A program made the translations under genes and the position numbers. A DNA stretch of 64,000 nucleotides from Knoellia remsis. Lineage in GTDB: Bacteria > Actinomycetota > Actinomycetes > Actinomycetales > Dermatophilaceae. Where the stretch lies: positions 1 through 64,000 of the forward strand of contig NZ_PVTI01000017.1 in assembly GCF_003002895.1 (NCBI RefSeq), given 5' to 3'. Under the pieces are notes generated by a model. The model had not been told where the DNA came from, ran no database searches, and saw only the letters and a program-made list of their open reading frames with translations. Below, one piece after another: positions 1-9,600 of this stretch (position 1 is its first letter; each line of letters opens with the position of its first letter).

Positions 1-709
1 GCCGGGTTGTTCTGGTTGCCGTACTCGTCGTAGCTGGCCCAGCCGGTGATGCTGGTGGCGGCCGTGTCGGCGGTTTGTGCGGCGGGCACGTCCACGGTGG
101 TGACGATGTCGCCGTGGGGGTTGGCCAGGGAGAGGCTCAGTCCGCCGTCGTCGTTGATGGTGGCGGACAGGTCACCGCCGAGGGACTCGGTGAACCGGGT
201 CGTCGACGTGGACCCGTCCGGGGTGGTGGTCTCAGCCCAGGCCGGGTTGTCGGAGTCGTCGGTGTACCTGCGCGTGGTCCTCGTGGTGCCGGAGGGGTCG
301 GTCGTGGTCTGGGTGGAGCGGCGACCGTTGGCGTCCAATGTGAAGACCGTCGAGGTGTCGCCCTGAGAGACTGAGCGGGGCTGGTCGTCATCGAAGTACC
401 CCAGCATCACATCCCCACGCGACGGGTCGGGGGCGTCCGCGGCCGGCATGGTCGTTTGCCGCCCGAACGTGTCATAGGTGTAAGCGCCGTTGTCGTCCGC
501 GGCGGTGGTGGGCCGGTCCGCGCCGTCCCAGCCACGCGTCGTGACGGTCGCGGTCGTGCCGGCAGCAGCGCAGTCCCCACCCTCATGGGTGGTCGTGGCT
601 TTGGCGGTGCGGCGACCATTGGCGTCGAACGTGTACGCCCGCGTCACACAAGGGGGAATCACCTCGCCAGTATCGGCGTTGGTGACCGACTCCGCAGCCT
701 GGGCCGAGC
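1..709 (-). pseudogene. Third Rhs tip cassette, partial (runs off the left edge)
   Basis: On the minus strand this stretch encodes YD/RHS repeats almost identical to those of the full-length Rhs gene (about 4,265-4,975) and of the orphan cassette (about 1,749-2,467). The similarity breaks abruptly near 709, just after the codons for AQAAESVT-type sequence, and unrelated sequence follows. The frame is open through to position 1, but no start codon or signal peptide belongs to it. It therefore looks like a displaced C-terminal fragment. Its toxin tip, if it has one, lies left of the window. The three copies differ by scattered synonymous and conservative changes, so they are diverged duplicates and not assembly artefacts. 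Confidence 0.75.
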
Positions 710-786
710 CAGCGACAGCGAGGGCTTCGGGAACCGAGTTCGCGAGCGGCAGGCTCGCGAACTCGCTCGTCCGCGGCTGCCAGGTC

Positions 787-1104
787 TCACTCCCCAGGAG
801 AGTAACGACGTCGTCGCTCATGCCGATACTGCAGATAGCGTGAAAATAGGGGTACTACCGGCCCCCCATCCCCTCTCCTCACGTAGGCCCCGGTTACGAA
901 TACTGAGACCATGCATAGAATGATCAGCCCAGGGATCCAAGGCTCCTCCAGTCTCAACCAAAAGGCAGAGGCGAGCACCGTCAGCGAAACACTCGGCGCA
1001 AACTGGGCCCAGCGCGGAACATCCGGATGCTCAACATACCTCAGGGCGAGGGCAAGAATCGCTACTCCAAGCAAAATGCCGCCTTCTAGGGTCACCCCGT
1101 CCAC
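787..1104 (-). CDS. Small three-helix membrane protein, candidate immunity to orphan Rhs tip
   Basis: This is a 105-residue protein with three hydrophobic segments (about residues 8-24, 33-51 and 55-74) and a basic tail ending in RRRRYSPGE. It starts at GTG 1104, overlapping the last codons of the orphan Rhs tip gene (stop at 1092) by 13 bases, so translational coupling is likely. In Rhs/polymorphic-toxin loci the short gene directly after the toxin tip is normally its immunity gene. A membrane immunity protein would suit a membrane-acting tip, and that tip carries a hydrophobic helix. I recognise no named family. The function is inferred from position only. A start three codons further in (GTG 1095) is also possible. 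Confidence 0.6.
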   Translation of the reverse strand: MDGVTLEGGILLGVAILALALRYVEHPDVPRWAQFAPSVSLTVLASAFWLRLEEPWIPGLIILCMVSVFVTGAYVRRGDGGPVVPLFSRYLQYRHERRRRYSPGE

Positions 1105-3029
1105 CTTCGGTACGGATGAGGAACTCCCAAGGTGTTACTGCCCGTGTAGGAGCGGATTCCATAATATGCATGCGTGGCAATACGACGAACTATGCGCCGC
1201 CGATTGGCCCTGTATGCTGCCCGGACGCTCGGATACGAGGAGTAACTTCGACGCGGGAGGAATCTTGAAAGACCTCGAATACTACCTCGGTGACGGCCAA
1301 TGTACTTACCCCAACCTCTAACTGCACTGAATCGTCCGCCCAGGACATCAATGATCGAGTCACGAGCAAAGGACCCCCACCCATAGCCCCGTTCCGTGCG
1401 CTTGCGTCGATAGTTGTTCGCGATACTAAAACCAGCCGCCACTGCACCAGCCAGTGCACAAGCTCCTGCGGAAGCAATTATGCAAACGCCCATCGCCGCA
1501 ACTCCAGACCACTTGGCCGCCTTTTTCAGCCACCCCCACTTGCGCCCGTCGAGGTCGAACTTGTTGATGGGGTCGTTGGGGTAGGTGTAGGCGCTGTCGT
1601 TGCCGCCGGGGACGGGGTCCAGGCTGGTGAAGAGGCCACGCACGGCGTTGTAGTACCGCACCCCCATCAGGGTGAGTCCGGCAGTGGCGGACGTGGTGGA
1701 GCGTTGTTTGGCTCCAAGCCAGCCGTACCCCAGCGGTCCGTCGACGGCGTCGGTGGCTGTCTGGTTGTTCTGGTTGCCGTACTCGTCGTAGCTGGCCCAG
1801 CCGGTGATGCTCGTCGCGGCCGCGTCCGCGGCTTGTGCGGCGGGGACCTCCACGGTAGTGACGATGTCGCCGTGGGGGTTGGCCAGGGACAGGCTCAGGC
1901 CGCCGTCGTCGTTGATGGTGGCGGACAGGTCTCCGCCGAGGGACTCGGTGAACCGGGTCGTCGACATCTGCCCGTCCGAGCTCGTGGTGTCGGCCCAGGC
2001 TGGGTTGTCGGAGTCGTCGGTGTACTTCCGCGTGGTCCTCGTGGTGCCGGAGGCGTCCGTGGTGGTCTGGGTCGAGCGGCGCCCATTGGCGTCCAACGTG
2101 AAGACCGTCGAGGTGTCGCCCTGAGAGACTGAGCGGGGCTGGTCGTCATCGAAGTACCCCAGCGTCACATTTCCACGCGACGGGTCGGGGGCGTCAGCGG
2201 CCGGCATGGTCGTTTGCCGCCCGAACGTGTCGTAGGTGTAGGTGCCGTTGTCGTTGCTGCCGGTGGTGGGCCGGTCCGCGCCGTCCCAGCCGCGCGTCGT
2301 GACCGTCGCGGTGGTGCCAGCCGCCGCGCAGTCCCCACCCTCATGGGTGGTGGTGGCTTTGGCGGTGCGGCGCCCGCTGGCGTCGAACGTGTATGCCCGC
2401 GTCACACAGGTCGCGCTCACATCACCAGTATCACTGTCGGTGACGGACTCGGCAGCCTGGGCCGAGCTCAACCGTCCGGCGAAGTCGTAGGTGTACTCGC
2501 GCCCGTACCCGGTACCTGCTCCTGCGGCCTGCGCGGTCCACGGCTGCACGTCGCCGATCTCGGTGACCCCGTCGCCATCGCTGTCGAACCCAGCCCCATC
2601 ACCAGTGTTCTCGAAGCGGGTACGGCCGGCGCCGTCGGAGATGCTGGTCCAGGTCAGCCACGGCTGGTCCTGCTGAGGTGTCCCCGGCGTCCAGGTCGTC
2701 TCACCGGTGTCGGGGTCCGTGGAGGCAGTGACAGGGGTGACCTGTCCGAGGTAGGACAGCCCGGTCTGCTCCCCAGCCTCGTCATACGTCGTGACCTGCG
2801 TCAACCGCCCAGGCAGGGACTGGCGGGTCATGTTCCCATCCAAGTCATAGGCCGCGCCATAGGTCAGCGCCCCCGCAGACCCGCCACGGGTCACCGTCAG
2901 TGACGTGGCCAGGCCGCGGCGTTCACCCTCGCCGTCGTAGCCCATCGTCGTGGTGCCCTTGGCATCCGTGACGGACTTGACGCGCCCGGCAGCGTCATAG
3001 CTCGTGGTGACGGTCCCGGCATCCCCCAC
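1092..3029 (-). CDS. Orphan (displaced) Rhs C-terminal cassette with alternative toxin tip
   Basis: The frame carries YD repeats and the RHS-associated core (GVRYYNAVRGLFTSLDPV) nearly identical to the end of the full-length Rhs protein, ending at PINKFDLDG. After that the sequence is unrelated to the main copy. The tip is about 150 residues: a hydrophobic segment (AAMGVCIIASAGACALAGAV) followed by a very basic region with many Arg and Tyr. Homology to the main copy extends upstream to about 3,107, but no good start codon or signal peptide exists there. GTG 3029 is the first start in frame, and the frame is open back to a stop near 3,167. It is probably silent as it stands and usable only after recombination with the full-length gene through the shared repeats. 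The tip is visibly more A+T-rich than the repeats, consistent with separate acquisition. The toxin activity is not recognised. Confidence 0.75.
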   Translation of the reverse strand: MGDAGTVTTSYDAAGRVKSVTDAKGTTTMGYDGEGERRGLATSLTVTRGGSAGALTYGAAYDLDGNMTRQSLPGRLTQVTTYDEAGEQTGLSYLGQVTPVTASTDPDTGETTWTPGTPQQDQPWLTWTSISDGAGRTRFENTGDGAGFDSDGDGVTEIGDVQPWTAQAAGAGTGYGREYTYDFAGRLSSAQAAESVTDSDTGDVSATCVTRAYTFDASGRRTAKATTTHEGGDCAAAGTTATVTTRGWDGADRPTTGSNDNGTYTYDTFGRQTTMPAADAPDPSRGNVTLGYFDDDQPRSVSQGDTSTVFTLDANGRRSTQTTTDASGTTRTTRKYTDDSDNPAWADTTSSDGQMSTTRFTESLGGDLSATINDDGGLSLSLANPHGDIVTTVEVPAAQAADAAATSITGWASYDEYGNQNNQTATDAVDGPLGYGWLGAKQRSTTSATAGLTLMGVRYYNAVRGLFTSLDPVPGGNDSAYTYPNDPINKFDLDGRKWGWLKKAAKWSGVAAMGVCIIASAGACALAGAVAAGFSIANNYRRKRTERGYGWGSFARDSIIDVLGGRFSAVRGWGKYIGRHRGSIRGLSRFLPRRSYSSYPSVRAAYRANRRRIVRRIATHAYYGIRSYTGSNTLGVPHPYRRWTG

Positions 3030-3212
3030 CTGGGAGGTGACCCGGCCCCACCGGTCATACGTGGACGTGGTCCGCCCCGCGGTGTCGGCGTCGCTGCCGG
3101 CGGCGTAGACGCTGTGTACAACACTATGACCCCCATGATCCGGTTGACGTGGCGGTGTGGCTGAGACTCACCATCTAGGGCAAGCTGCACGATGTCGGCC
3201 ATCGCACGCATG

Positions 3213-3626
3213 CTAGCCACGCTTCGACAAGATGAATTTCTTGGAATGCACATTGATAGCCATGAATGACCGTCTTCGTCCGAAGAGCCCTTTCTTGAAT
3301 TCTATTCGAAAGCTGCCCTCCACATACTGCCTGGAAATGTCAACGATCTCAGCGAGCAGTTCCTTTTGTTCCTCCGCCGACCATTCGCTGACAGAATATC
3401 CGTAACCGAGATCGACTCGCACGATGAAAACTTCATCGCCCAAGTCAACATCCACCCAACGATCAGAGCGCGTCGCAGAAATGCGCACGGCTGGATAAAG
3501 AGTCGAACTGCGAGATGGCTTGAGGGTCATGTCGAGACTGAGCTTGGAGCAAGCTGCAGCCAAGAAGTGCACCATCGCTTCAGGCTCTAATGGGCCGGGC
3601 GACTGTCTCCCGTTCGCTAGTTCCAA
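3213..3626 (-). CDS. Candidate immunity protein of the full-length Rhs toxin
   Basis: This is a soluble protein of about 137 residues with no membrane segment or named family. It contains mixed beta-type sequence (DRWVDVDLGDEVFIVRVDLG), an acidic helix (SAEEQKELLAEIVDI) and a basic C-terminus. I chose TTG 3626 because the purine-rich AGGTGGAG lies just upstream and the start overlaps the TAG stop of the Rhs gene at 3617, the coupling expected of a toxin/immunity pair. The open frame extends to 3692 inside the toxin tip, and ATG 3575 is a shorter alternative. Base composition is markedly lower in G+C than the genome, like the adjacent toxin tip. The immunity role is inferred from position. Confidence 0.6.
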   Translation of the reverse strand: MELANGRQSPGPLEPEAMVHFLAAACSKLSLDMTLKPSRSSTLYPAVRISATRSDRWVDVDLGDEVFIVRVDLGYGYSVSEWSAEEQKELLAEIVDISRQYVEGSFRIEFKKGLFGRRRSFMAINVHSKKFILSKRG

Positions 3627-6600
3627 CGTCTCCACCTCTCGCCCTTGTATCGGGAGTATGTGTAGCGCTTCGTATGGAAGTCTACGCCCCAAGTCCGGCC
3701 TGACACGTGCCCATGGAATCGAGTGAACTTACGTTCTCCCCCGGAGGACTTTAGCCACTTTCGCCTCGTGTTTCCCCATGAAACGCGGAACTCGCCCTTA
3801 CCCTGTGAGCGCCCGATTCGAAGGTATGGGTTTCCATCGCGGACAAAACTTCTGACGCGATCAACCCGAGAGGCAACACGGTACGCAGACCGTCCTGCTC
3901 TGTACGCTTTGTAACCGCGATAAGCCATAAGCCCACCACGGACAGCAAGGCCGGCCGCGCCCAGCCCAGGGACGAACATTGATCCCCAGAGTGCCGCCTT
4001 GCCAGCTTTCCGCCAGAATGACTTGCGCTTCCACCACGGCTTTTGGCCGTCGAGGTCGGTCTGGTTGATGGGGTCGGCGTTGGAGTAGTCGTAGGCGAAT
4101 GCGCTACCGCCGGGGACGGGGTCGAGGCTGGTGAACAGGCCCCTCACTGCGTTGTAGAACCTGACTCCCATCAGCGTGAGTCCGGCGGTGGCTGACGTGG
4201 TGGAGCGTTGTTTGGCTCCGAGCCATCCGTAGCCGAGGGGTCCGTCGACGGCGTCGGCGGCTGCCGGGTTGTTCTGGTTGCCGTACTCGTCGTAGCTGGC
4301 CCAGCCGGTGATGCTCGTGGTGGCCGCGTCACTGGTTTGGGCGGCGGGGATGTCCACGGTGGTGACGATGTCGCCGTGGGGGTTGGCCAGGGAGAGGCTG
4401 AGTCCGCCGTCGTCGTTGATGGTGGCGGACAGGTCTCCGCCGAGGGACTCGGTGAACCGGGTCGTCGACGTCTGCCCGTCCGGGCTCGTGGTCTCGGCCC
4501 AGGCCGGGTTGTCGGAGTCGTCGGTGTACTTCCGCGTGGTCTTCGTGGTGCCGGAGGCGTCCGTGGTGGTCTGGGTCGAGCGGCGCCCTGCGGCGTCCAA
4601 CGTGAAGACCGTCGAGGTGTCGCCCTGAGAGACTGAGCGGGGCTGGTCGTCGTCGAAGTACCCCAACGTCACATTCCCACGCGACGGGTCGGGGGCGTCA
4701 GCGGCGGGCATGGTGGTTTGCCGCCCGAACGTGTCGTAGGTGTAGGTGCCGTTGTCGTTGCTGCCGGTGGTGGGCCGGTCCGCGCTGTCCCAGCCACGCG
4801 TCGTGACCGTCGCGGTCGTGCCGGCCGCCGTGCAGTCCCCGCCTTCGTGGGTGGTGGTGGCTTTGGCGGTGCGGCGCCCGTTGGCGTCGAACGTGTACGC
4901 CCGCGTGGCACAGGAGGCTGTCACCTCACCAGTATTACTGTCGGTGACCGACTCGGACGCTTGGGCCGAGCTCAACCGTCCCGCGAAGTCGTAGGTGTAC
5001 TCGCGCCCGTACCCGGTGCCGGATCCTGCGGCCTGCGCGGTCCATGGCTGCACGTCGCCGATCTCGGTGACCCCGTCACCGTCGCTGTCGAACCCGGCAC
5101 CATCGCCGGTGTTCTCGACGCGGGTACGGCCGGCGCCGTCGGAGATGCTGGTCCAGGTCAGCCACGGCTGGTCCTGCACCGGCGTGCCCGGCGTCCAGAT
5201 CGTGTCGCCGGTGTCGGGGTCCGTGGAGGCGGTGACAGGGGTGACCTGTCCCAGGTAGGACAGCCCGGTCTGCTCCCCGGCCTCGTCATACGTCGTGACC
5301 TGCGTCAACCGCCCGGGCAAGACCTGGCGGGTCATGTTCCCGTCCGCGTCATACGTCGCGCCATAGGTGAGGGTCCCCGCGGACCCGCCACGGGTCACCG
5401 TCAGTGACGTGACCAGGCCGCGGCGTTCACCCTCCCCGTCATACCCCATCGTCGTGGTGCCCTTGGCGTCCGTGACGGACTTGACGCGCCCGGCAGCGTC
5501 ATAGCTCGTGGTGACCGTGCCGGCATCCCCCACCTGCTGGGTCACTCGGCCCCACCGGTCGTACGTGGACGTGGTCCGCCCCGTCGTGTCGGCGTCGCTG
5601 CCGGCGGCGTTGAGGTTGCCGGTGTACGCGACCAGCCCGGTGGCCGGGTCGTACCTCGTAAACGTGCCCGGCCGGGCCGACGCCGCGGACTGTCCGGCCA
5701 TCCCGGTCGCGACCGTCTTCGACGCCACGGGGCGTTCGGCGGCGTCGAACGTCGTCGTCGTGGTCCGCACGCTACTGCCGGAGGTTTCCTTCTCCTCCGC
5801 GGCGGTGAGCCACATCGAGTACTTCGTCACCGTCGTGTCGGGGATCGTGACCCCGGCCGGTTGCGCGGCGGGGTAGGTGCGGCACACCGACCCGGCCCAC
5901 TCCGGCCTGCCGCCGCAGGCGGCGTTCGGTGCGGCCTGCGCGGCGGTCGTGTAGTAGGCGGTCTTCGTCGTGCCCGCATCGGCACCGTTCGAGAGGGGCT
6001 GTCGGGTGTCGGTGACCCGGCCCATGGTGTCGTAGCGGGTGACCTTGACGATGTTCTGAGCCGTGTCGCCCGGGTTGACGGTGGTGACCCGGGACGCGGT
6101 CCCCAGGGTCCAGCCGTCACCTTCACTGGTGTCGGCGGGGTTGAGCTTGCCGTACTCGGTCTTCGTCGTCGACAACACCTCAATGTCGGCAGCCCCGGCG
6201 ACGGCGGCACCGCCGGCGACGCCGGTGGTCTCGGTCGTGGGCAGCGAGTACCGCTGCCCCGTGGCGGGGTTGATGCCGCCGTTCGGGGCGCCCTCGTCAT
6301 AGACGGTCTTGGTGTGGGGGCGGGCCCGCACCGTGCTCCCGTCAGCCAGCGCCACCACGCGGGCGGGGGCGAAGGTGTCCGTGACGCGTGACCCGGCCGG
6401 CAGGATCACCTTGTCCCCGTCTTTTTCCTCGGTGTTGTACAGGGTCTGTGTGGAGAGGGCGTCAACCTGCTCGTCGGACCAGCCCGGGTTCGCCCGGGCG
6501 GTCGCCGCCGCGGACGCGTCCAGGGTGCGGATGACGTTGTCGTTGGCGTCGTAGTCGCTCGACGTGACCAGCCACTGGCCCGCGCCATAGCTCGCGGTGT

Positions 6601-9600
6601 TGACGGTGTACCCGAGCGCGTCCACATAGGACAGGTCCGCATAAGACCAGTCCACGGACGTCCCGGTGACCGGGCCGGTGTAGTCCTGCCCGAACACCGC
6701 GAACCCGGTCACCGGGTTCTTCGCCTGCCGGTAGTCCCCGACCGCGTCCGAGACATCCGGCAGTCCGGTGCCGGAGACCGGGACGCCGTACACGAACCGG
6801 CTCGTGACCACGTCCGCGCCACCAGAGGTGGGTGCCTCGCGGGAGACCTGCGTCAGCTTCCCCTCACCGTCGTAGGCGAGCTTCGTGCCCGCCAGGGCCG
6901 CGCTAGTGACGGACGCGATCCTGGTGCTGGTGCCAGCCCACGTGTACGCGGTCCCGAGGCCGGAGCGGGGGTCGGTGACCTTCACCAGACGCCCCAACGC
7001 GTCGTAGGAGTACACCGCGACCACGACCGGTTTCATCGCTCCCGTGGCCGGATCCCACAGCTGAGCAGTCACCTGCTTCACCCGACCCGCGAAGTCACCC
7101 GCCGCTGTCGCGGTCGCGGTCGTCGAGGCCGCGTAGGTGATGTCCAGGGCGCGGCACCCCTTCACCAAGGCGCCGGTGGTGGGGCAGGAGGTGCCGGCCA
7201 TCCCGTCCGGGACCGGGGCCACGATCCGCGTCACCCGCCCCGTGCCCGGGTCGGACCCGAACGTCGTGCGCCCGGACTGGCCCGGCTCACCGATCGCGTC
7301 CGGACGCCACACCGTCACCGACGTGGTCGACGGCGCCGTGGTGGGTTTGAACGTCGTGTACGTGCCGTCCTCCTCGGTCAACGTCAGCACCGTGGACGTG
7401 CCGGTCCCGGTCAGCTTCAGCACCGTGCCGGAGGTGTCGGTCTCGTCCGTGCCCGCAAGGTAGGTCGTGCCCGACGGCGCGTACGTGCGGGTCCCGGCCG
7501 GGTTCACATAGACCAGCGGGTCACCGCCCTCGCCGTCGATGAACACGATCGACCCATCGACGCGGGTGTTGTCGACCACCGCCATGCCGGCCAGGCCCGC
7601 GTCGGAGCCTTCGAGGTTCGCGGTGAACCCCGGCCCGAACACCCCGGTCACCGGGTCGCTCGGCCAGTTGCTGGTGGTGCCGTCACCATTGAAGCTTGCG
7701 TGCGAGCGAGAGATCGAGATGTCCCCGGTGTACCCCGGCACACTGACGTCGGTGCCGGACATGGCGACCTCACCGGTGTACAGGGCGACCTGTCCCGGGC
7801 CGGCCTCCGCGACGGGGTAGCCGGCACCGAACGCGTGCGGCAACCGCGTCACCGTCATCGGTGACTGCGACCAGGTGCACTGCGTCCCGTTCGCGCCGCC
7901 GGTGTAGGTGAAGCAGACCTGCACATCCAGCCGCACCGGCGTGCGTGAGGGCACATCCTCACTCTTACCGGCCTCGCGCACCGCGCTGGTCAGGTCGAAG
8001 TTCACCGCGTACGCCGCCGGCGCACTGCTCGAGCCCGGAGTGACCGGCTTCGACGCGGCCTCACCCGTGGCGTCGGTCCAGCCGTCGGCCTCGTTGCCGG
8101 AGCCCGCGACCCGCCACTGCACCTTCGCCGACACACTGCTCGCGCCACCCCTGGGCGGTCCGCCCGCAGCGACACGGATCTTGCCCGACGAGGACGTGCC
8201 CGCCGTCGGCAGCGACAACGACGCACTGCCCCACCCGAACCCATACGACGTCACCGGCCCCGGCACCAGCGACCGGCCGACCGGGGTCACCTTGACCTCG
8301 TGGTAGCCGCGGCTCGACGCCGGGAACGTGTACGTCGCCTGCACCACCGAGGCGTCGTTCGTCGCAGTAATCGTCTTCCTGGGCTGCGCGAGGCCGTCGA
8401 GCGTGACATCGAGGTACCCCGGCGCGCGGTACCCACCGGCGACACCCGCAGCGGTGACCTTGCACGTCACCGTCCCCGCCGGGTCCTCATCGGTCCACGT
8501 GCCATTGGCGTACCCGCGGTCACACGACACCCCCGCCGCCGGTGGCGCCGTGGTCTGCACATAGAACGTCCGCCACGGCGACCACGTCCCATTCCACAAA
8601 CCCCGGTCATCACGCACCGCAGCCCGCACGTAGTACGCCGGCTGCGACGACGTGTTCTCCGCCAACGCCGTCGGCACCTCACACGACGCCGACGCCCCCG
8701 ACGCCACCAACCCCGACTCACACGACGTCACCCGCGTGTTGCCCGACGTGTCCTTGTGCACCTCGAACGTCACCCGCACCTGCGAACCATCCGGATCCGT
8801 CGCCGACGACGTGAACGACGGCTTGGTGTCCCTCGTGAACACATAACCCGCACTCGCCCCCGGGGGCACGTACGTGTTCGCCGGAGCCGCGACCGTCGGC
8901 GTCGCCGCCGCGTTCGGCTTCCGGTTGTACGTGTACGTGATGTACGGGTCCTGACTCGACTCAGACGAGTAGAACTTCTTCCACCCATACGAGTCCGTCT
9001 CCGACGCCGACAGCTTCAGCGACCCGTTCTGCCACCCCGTCGTCGACCACGACCGCGCCACCGGCGTGATCGGCACCGACACCCGCCCCGCCGCACACGA
9101 AGAGCTGAACCCCTTCGCCACATTCACCGACCCCGCCAGCTCATACTGCGCCGGCTGGTTCCCCCACGTCGTCCCCGTCCCCGCAGCCCCCGACTTGTAC
9201 GCCGAGAACGTACGCGCACTACACGAATACGAATGAAACTCATACAACGACAACGACGCCGCCGTGATGTCCTTACCCTGCAACCCCGAAATCGGGAAGT
9301 TCAGATACGACCGCGCCACATCACCGCCACCGTTATACGTCCCCACCCGCAGCTCCGTCATCGTCTGCGGCGTCTTCGACTCCGCATACGACTTCGACAC
9401 AAACGTGTCAAAACTCGTCACCGTGTTCCCACCCGAGGCATACGTCGGATCCACCGTGATCGGGAACACCCGATCCTTCGCAGCGAACCACTCCCGAGCC
9501 ACCGACAACGTCAACATCGCCCGACCCTTGCCCTGCTGCGCCACCGACATCGCCACCGGTGTCTGGTTCACCCGGTTGCCGGACTTCTCATCCACGGCAC

